64,000 nucleotides of DNA from Cloeon dipterum (taxonomy: Eukaryota; Arthropoda; Insecta; Ephemeroptera; Baetidae). The notes beneath the pieces were generated by a model. It worked only from the letters and a program-made list of their open reading frames with translations. It ran no database searches and was not told where the DNA came from. Position 1 is the first letter of the stretch; each line of letters opens with the position of its first letter. The stretch lies in contig NC_088787.1 in the NCBI RefSeq assembly GCF_949628265.1, positions 28,014,501 through 28,078,500 of the forward strand, given 5' to 3'. The position numbers and the translations under genes are program-made. This document shows, in pieces, positions 47,263 through 60,700 of this stretch.

Positions 47263-48809
47263 TATTTTCTGATCCTATATTATCAATTATATTTATCATT
47301 AAAAAGTCACTATACAACACGATCAACGAAGGGGCCCTAGCATATAAATTTAATTGATCTAATTATTTGCTACCACTAGAAACCATGATAACAGTTTTAC
47401 CTCATTTGTTTAATTGGCTACTTGAGCTTTCAGATTGCGAACCTACAACACAGAACGCACTTTATAATGATATTATATATTTTGAATGACACACGATGCA
47501 CACTTTGGAGACAAAAGGCTTCCAATTAGTGCAACGCATCATTTTAGAAATTGTGCGTGCTGAAAATAGATCTCATTTCGTGAGCATGTGCTAAGATATC
47601 TCTATACATAGCTGGCGGACGTGCACATTGAAATGTAGGGAATGATGTGAATGCTAATTGGATGCGAATTCTTTAGGCAGTACAGTGTACGTTAAAAATG
47701 TTATTATTTCTTGTTGAGAGGTCTTATATGAGCTCTACGTTGTGACCTGAATTCAACTCTTTTTAAACAACGATAAAAAAAATATTGTAATTTTATGCAT
47801 AGTAGGAAAAAGGGAGCTGATAAAATTTTTAACTAAAATCAATTAGGATAGAGGTAATTTTTTTATTAAAATATCCATTAAGTTAAAAAAGAAATAAATT
47901 GACTTTTAAAGTTTAGGCATGGATGAAATTATATGACCCCTCATTCAATCTAGCCTGTAATGCCTGTACGGTTCCAAGGCAGAGGCGCATTTTCAAGCAG
48001 CTCATATTGATACAATGCGCAAAATTGTTAGATATATATTTTATTTTTTTATCATAGCGCACTTTAAGTATATACAGTTAATCGGCAATGCGGAGATCTA
48101 AAGTGGAAATAGAATTAAGTTTGAACGTATTTATCAAGATGCTCTTCCACTTTTACTTAAAAGCACGACTTCCCTTTCAAGGCAGATATGATACAGAACA
48201 TGCTTGTGAGAAATCCCCTCTCGCAATTAAATGCAACGATCAAGCAATTTCCCTCATTTGCACCTTTCCTGCGCGTCCATTTTTTACACACATACAAACC
48301 GCGACTCTTATTTTCACTGCACTGCATTCTCTATTGTGCGCATTTCACCGACTTAATTTTACTTTTCGTACTTTCGCTGCCAGCGATGGCGAGATGCGCC
48401 GGCGTTGATTGCTCCCTGGCTAACCGCCAACAACAACATATCGCAAAAAAAAAAAATCACGATGATTGATACACATACACAAAGAAAACGATGCTAATAA
48501 TGCAAATCGAAGAGGCAGCAGAGCACGCGAGCGTTCGACAGTGAAAGTAGCTCTATTATTAGTTGGTATTGTACACGCTTAAGTCAGCTCTGGCGGCGAA
48601 TTAGCCGCGTCAAGAAAGGTTGGCTTGTCCAGCAGGCGCCGAGGGAATACAGATGTAGGTTAGTGGTTCAGTCAGCAGTGTCTCCCTGAACGCGGTTGGG
48701 CTCGCTGAGAGCGCGCTCTTGCTTTCCGTTTATTTACCTGACGGCCTTCGCGGCGGCTACACCTCAAGCACACCTGCCGCCAGCCGGAGTGACACCTCCT
48801 TCGTCCGGC
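47263..48809. other. Intergenic DNA and protease 5' region
   Basis: AT-rich to about 48080, then a more mixed stretch leading to the GC-rich 5' region of the serine protease gene (about 48560-48809). No exon or RNA gene is recognised in between. Confidence 0.5.
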
Positions 48810-51800
48810 ATGTCCAGTCGGTCGATGCTCCTCGCGCTTGCCGCCGTCTTACTACAGACACCGGCGCTCACACTGGCCTTTCAAGGTGACATATCATTCT
48901 TACTTTAGCTAGACGATTATCCAATTTATTCATTATTATTGTTTATGTTGTTTATAAATAACATTAACAATACTTCTAAATGGAGAAGAAGTGAAGATTA
49001 TCTTGTAATGAGAGCAAAGCAGTTAGTTAATATATTTTTCTTTCGAAAGTTTAGTATAAAATATATTAAATAATGCAGTCAAATTTTTACAATTGAAAAA
49101 TGTTAACTTTAAAATAGCATTGAAAAAATATTGATATGTCGTGTATCAGGAAAGTTTATTGAAAAATTTTACTATAAGAAAACTTCATATAATGCAGTTA
49201 TTATAAAATAAAGTTATTAATTATAAACCATTATTAAACATTAATAATAAAGTTAATTATTTACTGTATTTACAATTGCTACTTCCATACTATGGAAGGC
49301 AAAATAAACAACGAATGCAAGGCTCATAAGAAAAAAAATTGTAAAAAATAATACCGCACGCTCGTGTTGTGAACAGTATATAGCTGCAAGACTTTTTTGA
49401 ATTATATAAAAAGTTGAAAAGTTTTGCGCGTGAAAAAACTTAAAATGATATTTGACTCTAAACTCATTCCAAGCGCTATATGATAGTATTTCTTGTCATT
49501 AACACCATCAATTTGAAACCTAATCACAGAATTCCATGCATTATTTCTTTAAAATCAAAAGTTTAAATTTAGAATTCGCTTCAAGTTTATAATGACACGT
49601 GAATGAGCATCGAAAGTTAACTATAGCATGATTGATTTGTCAGATGTGATAACAATGTATTTGTCAAAATGCTTGGCAAGAAAAGAGCCTAGAGATAAAA
49701 GCGCCGACAGCGTTTTCTCCTTTGTGTCAAGAGAGCTAAATCTAATTACTCGGCTGAGGTCCAGAATCCAATCAATAGTGTCTGCCGTCGAGAGAAGCAA
49801 ACTAAATTACTCCTTTTTCCCTTTGCACAAATGACATTTCTTTCATTCGCCGGGAGTCTGCTGAGACAAAAAAACGTGTGCACGAGCTCGAATTCCATGA
49901 AAAATCGGACTGATTCTTCTCGTCGCCTCGAGTCGCTTCTCTCTCTCGCTTTTTCAATGATTGGATTATGCTCGCTTTCCTATAATTTAGGTCTCTTTGC
50001 ATCGACTGCTGGTGTAATGCATCAAATGATTTTATCTCTTCTGCCAGATGATCTGCTACAGCAATGCGGCACGACTACAGTTTTTTCCAACCACCGACAG
50101 GGAAGGTTGCGGCAATCAGGAGTTAGCAGGGTGGTCGGTGGCATCCCTAGTCCTGAAGGTTCATCACCTTGGATGGTATGTTAAAGTTCTTGCTTCATAT
50201 ACATATACAAATTTCAAATAAAAAAGTTTCCGTAGCGATTTGTTAATAAACATGATTGTAATATAATAAAAGTAAAAATAAAAACTGCTGCTAAAGGTTC
50301 ATCGGAATAGGAAATATTTAAAAAAATCTTAAGTGCGATGAGCAATAATTTTTTACCACTTGTTTCGTTTAATTTTACTTCGAGTCACCACACTTGCTAT
50401 AAAATATATTTTTAAATCAATTGAATTCTTTCAACAGTTTTCGAATAATACGATAATATCTACAACAAATAAGATTATCTGTAATCAAAATTGTCAAGTT
50501 GATTGAAGATTGTAACGCATTGATAGACTTTTTGAGTTCATTTATCACATCAAAAATATTCAGCATAATTTTATATAGAGGCATATTATATACTCCATGT
50601 TAGAAGGAGTTCTATGATTTGTGGCAGTTTCAAACCTTGTAACTAAATGCGATGCAGGTCTCACTCCAACTTTTACACCCGGGGATGGGTTACGTCGGCC
50701 ACATTTGCGGCGGAGTTTTAATCCACCAAAGCTGGGTTGTCACGGCCGCACACTGCATCAAGAAGTAAGCTCTCGTAAAGTCCCAAATGTACTGAAACTC
50801 ATCTACATGTTTGTGGCACACTTCAGCGAAAAGTACGCTCTGCCCATTTCGCATCTGTGGAGCGTCCAATTCGGTCCCGAGTTGAAGAGGTTCGCAATCA
50901 AGGAGATCGTTATCCACGAGATGTTCGCCGGCTACAACCACGACATTGGTGCGTAATATACACATGCATATAATTAATAGCCCGAGTGCCGTTGGACAGC
51001 GAAAAGATCGTGAGAGAGCAGTGCATTTCATATCGGGAGCATTGCTAAGGTTGAAAAATTCAAAGCCCAGCTATATAGTTATTATTCAGCTTCAATGAAT
51101 TCAGATTTAATAGCAGAGTGTGCTGCGAGAACAAGCTTTTCTAAATCAGAGATGAAATTGAACGCTCCACAATTATCCGCAAACCGCATCTCGCGAGAGT
51201 GCACTCAATTAAAGTGCCGATCGGCAAAAAGTCGAGACAACTAGTGCGGCTGTTTGTTTTGCTCGGCGCATGGACCAATAATTGTTTTGCGTCCGCGAGG
51301 AAGAAAGAAAGCGAAAAGCCGTTTGTCAGTGCGCAGTCAATCTGCATTTGAGCGAGCGTACGTGAGTCGCGTGCAAATCTCCGTGAAGTGGTTCACCTTT
51401 GAATAACTCGCGGAATGCATAAAAAATGCTGAATGATGACTCACCTCTAAAAAGTCGTGCTTTTCGGCAATTAAATATCGAAACACTTTCTTCATTTCTT
51501 TCCGTCGCGTAGCTCTTCAGCAAAATCCTATTATACGCGCCATCAAACACTTTCTCTAAGCTATTTTGACTTATTCGCGCGGTCGCATGAGTCGAGGACC
51601 CACCTGGTTAACTAGAGAATCTCCTTTTTGTAGCGTGTTTTGAAATACATAAAATTTCTCAGCCAGTAATTTATTTATTTATAGAATAGCAATTAATGAG
51701 TCTAAACTGGTGATCTGTCTTCCAATCGCCCGCGTAAATGTATCAAATTCATTTCAGCATCATTTTTTAGTTATTATTTCACAAACTCTCTAAATGCAAC

Positions 51801-53719
51801 TACTTTCGCGGTCACTTATTAAAACGTTGACCCAAATCCCAGCAAACTTCAAGAATGTTTTTGCGGTTGACAATATACCGTATAAATGAATTGCAAATTG
51901 ATTCTCCTCTCATTCCATTGTGCTAGCGAAAGTGATCTACATTTTATTTGTACGAATTTATTACAAGAATTAGATGAAAGTTATTCATGCGAGTCTGTTC
52001 GTTGGCTGATTTCTAAATTATAAAGCAAATTAATTCAAATTTCATACTCAGGACAATACAAGTAATAAATAATTCAGTGACTCTTTTTCTGATTGAGATT
52101 TTTATTTCATGCGACATAATATATGCAAAAAATGACGTTTTGTAAAAAAAGTTTAAAGCTCAAATTATTTACAAAGTCAAAATATATATTTGTAAAACTT
52201 AAGGCTTTTACTTAACTGGACGGATTTGAAAAAAATTATCTCCGCAAAATTTCAGCTTTGGTGCAACTTTCCAACCCCGCTCCGTATGTGCCGGTGTGCT
52301 TGCCAAAGAGTGGCCAGGGTTTCCAGGGCATCCGCTGCGTGGCCAGTGGCTGGAGCACCACCTCCGCCGCGCCCACCAGCTTGACCAGACGGATGGGTAC
52401 CCCTGGTCCCAGGGCTCACGTCCACCTGAGCGTGGTCTCAAGCAGCGTCTGCCGCAACCGCTACCTCTCAGCTTACAATATCACTCTGAATGCGGGTCAT
52501 CTTTGCGCAGCGGGAAAGGGGCTGTTGACGTCGGGAACCTGCTTGGTAAGCGAGCTCATTCAAAGAAATACAGTATTTTCAGTTTTTCCCCCAAATCCTT
52601 TGTATTTTTAATGATACATTAATTGTGACAGTTTGCTAGGTTAAAAAAATGGTTTCCATCAATGCGAGAATCGTGGCCGAAAATTTCTTTGTTTGTTATT
52701 TTGTTGTTTATTATCTTGAATTGCGTGTTTTAACCAGCATTTTCCTGTTTAAAAAATGCGAAAAATAATTATTTTCACTAACCTTAGAGTAAAAACTAGA
52801 GGGGTGTACACATTTTTTTAATGAATTACACTCTGGCTGTCAGTGCTAGTACACGATTTCCTGGTTCTATAAATCACATCTTTCATATATTTTAGGACTT
52901 TCTGTTTTATTCATAGGGTTGCATGGACGTATTCAAAGTGTTTTCAACGCATTTTACCGGACTAGGACTCCATTTAGTAACTAAGAGTTTCTGAACAAGA
53001 AAAAAATAAGAGTCCAACTCTATATAATTATGTTTTGGAATAATAACCACTCATGCACTGATTTAAAATTGAACGAATTTCTGCTTTTTCAATGCGCTCA
53101 ACAAACAGGAATTCAAATAACATATAGCTAAAAAAATTTATAATCTGTAAAAAAAGTTGGTCAAATGTTGAAGTATGTCCTATTGATAATGGGGATAATT
53201 TGATCCGATTAAAAATTGAATTTGAGAGGGGATTTCAGTAAAAATATTTTGAAATAATATTTTGTCAAATATCTGGTAAAATATTGCAACATTTCGGCAA
53301 AAAATTTTATTTTAGTTGATTCCTGGGAAAGTTAGTTTTTTGTGCAGCAAAATAGATTACTTTAAACATTGGTTTAAATTTCTCAAAATTCCAATATTTT
53401 TGCTGATTTCAGCATTAATTCATTGCACATATCAGAAAAATTAAAATTAAAACACGCATTCCTGGCCCCGATCTTTTAATATATGACAAACAATCGGAAA
53501 TAATAATAATTATTGGAATTTTAGGGTGACTCTGGCGGACCCTTGCAATGCAACATGGCGGATGGCAGATGGTACCTGGCTGGGATCACCGCTTTTGGTT
53601 CAGGTTGCGGCCGTCCTGGCTACCCTGACGTGTACACACGACTCGCATACTATTTGCCATGGATCAAAGTACAAATCAAGAGGCACGAAAGCGCTGAGAA
53701 AAACGGAAATTATTTGTAG
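48810..53719 (+). CDS. Secreted chymotrypsin-family (S1) serine protease, 6 exons, 305 aa
   Basis: Exons: 48810-48885, 50048-50175, 50658-50764, 50827-50948, 52256-52545, 53525-53719; 918 nt with consistent phases. The first in-frame ATG gives a signal peptide (residues 1 to about 24). A ~29-residue propeptide with one cysteine (C32) ends at R53, with cleavage before VVGG (V54). The catalytic triad is H100 (TAAHC), D143 (HDIAL) and S244 (GDSGGP). The pocket is unusual: the position equivalent to chymotrypsin 189 is Gly238 and that to 226 is Asp276, as in crab collagenases (brachyurins), which cut after many residue types. A digestive or immune role is possible. AATAAA signals lie at 53992 and 54016. 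No clip domain is present. Confidence 0.95.
48886..50047 (+). other. Intron 1 of the serine protease
   Basis: Begins CAAG|GTGACA and ends CTGCCAG|AT. AT-rich in its first two thirds. Open frames near the 3' end run into exon 2 and are not separate genes. No other feature is seen. Confidence 0.85.
50949..52255 (+). other. Intron 4 of the serine protease
   Basis: 1307 bases, starting ATTG|GTGCGT and ending TTTCAG|CTTTGG. Nothing else is recognised inside. Confidence 0.85.
52546..53524 (+). other. Intron 5 of the serine protease
   Basis: 979 bases of AT-rich sequence between the exon ending in TGCTTG and the exon carrying the catalytic serine. Nothing else is recognised inside. Confidence 0.85.
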
Positions 53720-54436
53720 TTTATAAAAAAGTGTTTGTTTACAATAGTGATATGAAAATAATGACAAGCGTGATCGAACTCTGGATATAGCCCTATTGGC
53801 GCGTAGTGTGAAAATGAGTTTTCCAATCACTTAATTTTGCAATGCGTTAAAATTCCAGGGTCTATATTTCTATGTATTTTCTGCTCGATCAATCTCAATA
53901 TTATTCGAGAATCCTTATATAGAGGACTCTAATTATTTCTAGTCAGCTGCTGAGGTTACGTAACGAAGCCTTTACAAATGTTTTGCGGTATAATAAAAAC
54001 TGTATTTATTTAGTGAATAAATGTTAATTGAAAGTACACTAGTTACTTTAAAATTTTAATAATATTACGATAGGGATGTGAAACTTGGAATAAAGTGAAT
54101 AGTTTACATGTTGGGAAACACATACGAAACATTAGTATATGAATCTCTCTTTGAGGATGCTTCACACTGATGTATTTCCTGTCGACAGTGACGTAGGGAC
54201 CCAACGAATATTCTTGGTCCATATGCTATACAATGCGGGAGAGCCATCACGGCGTCCCAACATGGCAGATTTTCCGCTTTTAATTGTCAAAGCAACCTTG
54301 ACGCTTGATGCCGACGGAAGCACAGTACGCTGGCATATTTTTCCGAGTTTTGGCTACCGACTGATGAAAGTGCAGAGTGTCGCTCCGTGGGACAATTATT
54401 GCATGTTAATAGCGTGCAATGCACGCTGCATTTAAC
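53720..54436. other. Intergenic region: protease 3' UTR and lectin promoter/5' UTR
   Basis: Contains two polyadenylation signals of the protease (53992-53997 and 54016-54021). A 17-base inverted repeat, AGCGTGCA-A-TGCACGCT, at 54411-54427 ends ten bases before the lectin ATG. It could form a small hairpin in the mRNA leader or act as a palindromic protein site. Confidence 0.6.
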
Positions 54437-57400
54437 ATGCGACACCATCATGCAGCCGTCTGGATTTTCACCGTGCTGATAGCGGTAAGAAAAATTAAAT
54501 ATTTTGCACTGAACCATTGCCACTTCAACAGGCGCTAAATTAACTAAAATGAATCATAGGCTTCAAAATCGAAAATATATATACAAATGAATTCGATCAT
54601 TTTTCATTAAACATCCGCTAGATAGGAAATTTTGATCGCAATATAATATTCAGAAGATGAGTTACAATTACAAGTAGTTTAAAGATAAAACCACCTGAAA
54701 ATAATTTATTTTTATTATTTAATAGGAATAAATCCCAAAAACATTCACCTAATGAGTAATTTTTAGCTGTCTGGAAAAACGTTTACACAAGAGTATCAAT
54801 ATGGCAATTCTGAAGAAGACTACAAAGAGTCTGGGAGCGATTCTGATGGTTTGCTGTAATTTTTGAACTGCTCTCATGAGAGTGATTTGTTCTTTTGTAG
54901 GCTTTGCTGTAGCGATTGATCAATCGGCGTATGATTTAAACTTCTAATAGTTTTTTAAATGTTAAATTTTTTACCTTTAATCAAAATGATGTAGTTCTGG
55001 AGGTAAGATATTAGCTAGCTATTAATTAATTAAAAACTAATGTGTCGAACAGCAACTGGTGCAACCTGTCCAACTTGCCCGATAAGTCCTAGTTGCAATA
55101 CTAAGGTAAGTGTTTGTTTTGATTTTTTGGTTAATTTCCTTAAATATACCGGAAATTGATTGTTTTAATACTACAAGCTCTAGCAAAGATCGTTTTAGTT
55201 TTATTAGCACGTAAATAAGTAGGTCATGTTATGCAACTGATTTGCAGGCAGAATCTTTCAATGCGTCATCTGGACAAAGCTTAAGTGAGCGAATATGCAT
55301 GCTTGCAACAATTTGTGAAACAAACCAATTTCCACAGATATGGCGATCAGAGGGAATTTCCGAAATGGTTGCAACAAAACATATTTCTTCAGCAGTGAAT
55401 CTGTATAAATCAACTAAAACTTTTGCACGGGTTTATAAAAATTCCAAACAGGCGAAATTTGAGGAAGCGCAATCTAAGTGTTGCTCCTTGGGAATGCGGA
55501 TTCTAAGCGTTGAGTCGAAAGATGAATTGAATTGCATTAGTCGAGTTCGGAAGGGTAAATATAAGGTTCATTGTAATTTTCTTACGTTTGAGCGAGATGA
55601 GTAGAAAAAACGGACGACTATGATTTTTACTGGACAAGTGGACGATTGTCGAGCGATTGCAGCCAGTCGGTTGCTTGGTGTGTAACCGGCAGAGTTGCTG
55701 ACAAAGATCCTTTGTGGAAGAAAACTGGTTCGACTAACCAATACGGCGATTGTGTTGTTTTGAAGTTGTACGGCGCCTCTACTGAATCTAACCAACTATC
55801 TGGTCTCGACCGCATGGCTTGCGACAAAAGAATGTCTTTCATTTGCGAGGTTACGAAAATTTTAATGATTACGCCTTCCAGTTGATAATTGTGGTATTTA
55901 ACAGCCCAGAGCAGTAAAACACGCCTTGCAAGATGTGGCACGTTCCAAACAAGGAGGCTGTTCACAGCCTGTGTGTCCAGTCATTACTTGCAAAAGAGGA
56001 GTAATTAATAAAATAATTAGTTGGAACCAACTAATTTAACTCTAATTACAGAATTACTTTGACTCAATCGGAAGATTGAATTGTAATAATATACACCAGC
56101 AATATATTAACTATACCTTACTTAAACACATTTTAAACCAGTGCCTGAATCATTGGGATCGCTTCAAATCATCAAAGGACAGATGTACGCCATCAGCAAG
56201 GTCAAAGTAAATGCAAATAATTTGTACTGGCCCCTTGGCTACTAAGGGAATGAATTAGAAAACCTTCAAAGAGGCGGCAGAAGCGTGCTGCTCAATTGAC
56301 ATGCGTCTTATCAGTATCGAAAACAAGGCTAAAGGAAACATGCTAGAGGATTATCTGGAAATTAACGAGCAATACTGGACGAGCGGATCAGACTTAGGGT
56401 GCGAGGGTAAATTTGGATGGTGCAGTCAGGGTGGGGTGGAGTTTGGAGACAACATTCCGTGGCTCTACAATGAGCCCAACAACGGCGATGGAAACGAGAA
56501 CTGCGTAAATATCGACATCATTGCATGGGACAGCGTGAAATTCAAGCTCAATGACAACAACTGCGACAAAAAAATGAAATTCATTTGTGAAGTATTGACC
56601 AAAAGGTATTAAAAAAGGTTCGAGCTTACTTTTAAATATTCTCAGAGCAAAGTAATGGACATCAACCCAAGGGTCACCACCTTGGCACCACCTGTCGTTC
56701 CGACCATTGCGCATTGCACCAAAGGTGTTTGTCCTGTTCACGATTGCAACACGAAATCGGTTTGAATAATGAGTTTCAACAGTTCTAGCACTTATTCAAA
56801 ATTATTTCATAGGACCTTGAAGTATCATTTGATGATATGGAATTTGGTACGCATTAAGTTTTATTTGAAAACGTGTATTTTCAAAATTAAAGTTTGAAGT
56901 GAATTTGACATTTGGGGTCCCTCGGAAAGCTTGTGGAAAAACATTCTACTTCAGCAAAAATAGGGTTTGCCTATTAGTACTTGATTGAAGGAAAACGTAT
57001 GGAGAAAAATTGAATTTGCAGACAACTTTTGCCAACGCCGGCAGGGCATGTGAATGCTCAATGAAACTAAAACCGATTTCTATTGAAACTGATGCAGATA
57101 TCAAGTGCTTCACTGACGTTGTCCGCCGTAAAATATATTTTGTTATTAGCACGAATTCCCAATCGCAACCTTTCAACTTTGCAGAGGAGTACCGCAAGAA
57201 GAACGCGACTTTGTGGACCTCGGGCAGCGATGAAATGTGTCCTGGCAAGTACACGTGGTGCAACACAGACAAGCTGATGGCCCCTGGGGCAAAGTGGCGT
57301 ATTGGGGAGCCCAGCAAGAGCAACTGGATGCAGGCCTGTATTGCGATTCACATAGGAAACAACATGGACGAGCTCAACGGCCTGGCTGACTACAAATGCA

Positions 57401-57498
57401 CTCGGAAATTCCGTTTTGTCTGCGAGGTGAGTGGATTGTTTAAACAGTTAAAAAACAGAATAAATAATTTCGACCAATTTTAGTTGATCAACACCTAA
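54437..57498 (+). CDS. Secreted multi-domain C-type lectin, three CTLDs (16 exons, 642 aa)
   Basis: Exons: 54437-54484, 54767-54848, 54901-54928, 54995-55002, 55053-55105, 55248-55554, 55605-55849, 55905-56000, 56052-56082, 56142-56206, 56259-56591, 56646-56759, 56813-56846, 56900-56964, 57022-57426, 57484-57498; all phases agree (1929 nt). A short signal peptide is followed by three repeats of a Cys-rich linker (C-P-x-C ... C-x-T/R-K style) and a C-type lectin domain. Each CTLD shows the paired-Cys segment (CCS/CEC), WTSG and a terminal F-I/V-CE. CTLD2 has an EPN sugar-binding triad (393-395), which suggests mannose-type ligands; CTLD3 has EPS, and CTLD1 has none. Such proteins recognise glycans in haemolymph or gut. 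The weakest joins are the 8-nt and 31-nt exons and the acceptor at 56900. Confidence 0.8.
54995..55002 (+). other. Predicted 8-nt micro-exon of the lectin gene
   Basis: TTCTGGAG sits between a TAG acceptor and GTAAGA donor. Including it takes the phase from 2 to 1, exactly what is needed to join exons 3 and 5 in frame; skipping it shifts the frame into a stop. It is predicted from sequence only. Confidence 0.6.
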
Positions 57499-57767
57499 AT
57501 AACAAGATTTTCCACCAGTATTGGGATAATGCTAATTTTTGATTATTTTGTTTGCAAATGATACGGATTTCTCCTGTTTTAATCTTTTAAGATCTACTTG
57601 GATTTTGGAACTTTTATATTTGATGTGATTTGGTATTTGAATTGGTCATTCACGTTCCAAAAATAAATGTTAAAGTGCCGATAAAAATAAAATATTATTT
57701 TTTCCACTAAAGCTCCTGACTTTTATGATCAAAGAAAACTTACAGCCAATATTTATTCAACAGAATT
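57499..57767. other. Convergent 3' ends of the lectin and glucosylceramidase genes
   Basis: Only 269 bases separate the two stop codons. The plus strand has AATAAA at 57661-57666 and 57685-57690 for the lectin. The minus strand has AATAAA at 57757-57752 for the glucosylceramidase. The 3' ends would come close to touching, so transcripts may overlap. Confidence 0.8.
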
Positions 57768-60700
57768 TCACCAGTAAATTACAGTGTGTACAGAGTGTTT
57801 TGTCGCTGTAAATCTGATGGTTCCTCTCTTCGGGTCAACCAGGATTAGAGGCACGTCTAATCCCCTCCTGCAACAAATGAAGGATACAGACGTTAACGGA
57901 TAGCTGTACTTGCTATAATGATACTTTAATATAAACCGACTTCATTAATTGCCAAATCGCAAGTCACGCTGTCACTTGAACGGACAATTCCAAGTTGCGA
58001 ATAAAAATGTCAAACGACAAGAGCACTGTGAAAGTAGGCTACTTTGCATTAATCCGGTGGCTACAATGAAAACGTGTTGTGAAGCCACTCAAATTTAAAC
58101 TACTTTTTTACGAAAATCAGGGTCATGCAACCAGCTGTGTATGCACGCAACGCGAGTTGCCTAAAATCGCTCACCCGTTAAACACGACGACAACCATCGC
58201 CTGATCGGGTCGGAGGAAAGCGACCGTTTGTAGAGCGCTGGGGCCCTTCTGCCGCTGCAGGTGTACCCTTTTCGAGCCCTCGTGGATAAACTTGGAGAAG
58301 TGGCCGAGAGCGTAAAACATGGGCTGTTTGTAAAACTCTTGCTTCTCCTCATCCACGATGATGGCTGAATCAACAAAGTTGTTAGCCCAGTTTGGCCCAC
58401 CTGTCGGGTTCAGAGCGAAATTCCAGTCGATCCATCCTGTGACCCAATGGTTCAAATCCTACACAAAATAATTAATTTATCGTTTTGGAAACATTTTAAG
58501 GGTGCATACCTCAATTATGTCTTTAATGTACATTTCTCCTCTAGTCCATGAGCCCAGCATCACTTTTTCTCTATCCCAGGGCTTGTCGCCTGGAAGAGGT
58601 TAAATTTAAACCAACGTTTACATTAATATATTTTAATCTCTACCAACGCAAGCTTCTGTTGCTAAAATAAATTTTTCTGGGTATCTCATGTGTGTTCTGC
58701 TGAGAGCTGTTGCAGGGTAGAGTGTGTCCCAATACCAATGTACACCAACACCGTCGATGTACGATTTCGCATCTTCATTTTGAAACACCTATAGACAATA
58801 TATTATTTGTTTCTAAGCTCCCCTGAGGACGAATATATAATGATCATACCAGCTCGAGCCACCAAGGTAATAGGAATCGCTGGTCGTCCAGAGCTAGTAG
58901 TTTGGTAGCGTTGTGTTCTGAATTTCGCAAAAGCGGCCCTAAGTTGTTGCCAATCCATTCCCGGTGACCCTGCGGACTCCAGCCCAGCGAATTGAAACGA
59001 TTGATTGGGACAATACCATTGAGTGGTTCGTTTCCTGTCGTCAACCCCCAGAATTTTAAACCGTTCTTTTTATATTCATCTAGGAACCTAGAAGATATAA
59101 AGGTTCTTAAATTGCCTCTCTTTAAAAAAACATATTTTACTTTATGTGGTATTTTGCCCAAGCATCATAAAACTCTTCGTGCAAAAAACCAAAGCCTGAA
59201 AAATCGTTGTTAGTTTTCATCCAGACTGGGGGTGACCAGGCCGATGCGAGCAATTTTAGCGACGAGCCTCTGAATTTTTGTGCTCGTTTTATGATCGGAA
59301 TCTACAAAGAAATTTTGGTTTTCAACAAAAGATGATCTTCTGTATAATACAAACTTTAAACGTGTCATCTTCCATCGTCAGGCTAAAATTCGAGAGGTTT
59401 GTATCGTTTTCAACGTCATCATACGAATAGGTGTGTGTTGAAAAATCGCAGCCCCCAATAGGAACTCTTCCAAAATTCAGCTCAATTCCTTCAGACGAGA
59501 AATAGGCCCTGAAAATTTCATTACCATATTAGTTATAATCATTTTTAGATGTTTTATTTTTTCAGTCTTTAAGTTTAATTTTGTAATCAATTTTTTACGG
59601 TTTTACTTTAGTAGTTTATCTTGTGAGTCTGTGGAATTAAGTTTCAGCAAATTGATGCCAGCGGCATCAGTAAAAGCAGTTCCAAATCCGAATATTTTTT
59701 GATATGTCCTATTCCTGTCAATGGTGTATTTAACTCCTGCAATCAATCATTTGCATCCGTCGGTTAATTTCAACTCGATGCAAGCGCGACAATCAATGAA
59801 CATCGTCATTTGAATATAATTACCGCTGGGAAGTGTGCTGTCGGAGAAATTCCCCTCTGATTTTTCCAACCGCAAGCCATCAATGGACGATGAATACACA
59901 AGGTATTTTCCTGCGGTAACTCTTTCTGCTGGCTCGATTGTGTCGCAGTAAGTTGAGTTGCACACGCATACGGTGCCGCCTTTATCGAAATCGCGAGGAA
60001 CACACGGGTATCTAGCTGCGTTTTAGGACATATTTAAATGAAAATATTTTAAAAGGGTAAAAATTAATTATTGAGATACGAATGTTGTTAAGAATAATAA
60101 AAATTAAATTTACGTGAAAAAACTATTTTTAACGAGGAAAATAGTAGGAAATTGATCTTGATAGCTAACTTAACAACGAGCACACTCTCCAATAATATAA
60201 TAAAATTCATGGGTGAACATGTTTTTCCACATTATAATTGTCAGAAGGGTTTAATTAATATAATAACATATGCATATCTTTTTAGAATGCTCCTTATAAT
60301 AAATAGATAAATACTAAAACTTTTGCTTTCCTCATGCCCCATATATTATTTAAGTTTGAAGTGGTTGATTATTTTATTTTCGTTAACCTAGAAGCTTTAA
60401 AAACTCAGGGTTTCATACTATTTTTCTTATAATCTGTAAGATTACAATATTTAATTTCATTGTCCCCACAGCAGAGAAAATAAAAATAAAAATTGATAAG
60501 TAGAAAAATATCTTAAAATATAAAACATAATAAATGGTATAATTCTTTTGATCGAGAATCAGTAGGACAAATATACAGACATTCAAGAATTATAAAATGT
60601 CTACAGATTTTTGTAATCTTATAAGAGCGCGAGAGGTGTTAGGCCTTGACACATTGAAAGTCAGTTCGACACACCAAAAATACGCCCCAGGAATTTATGT

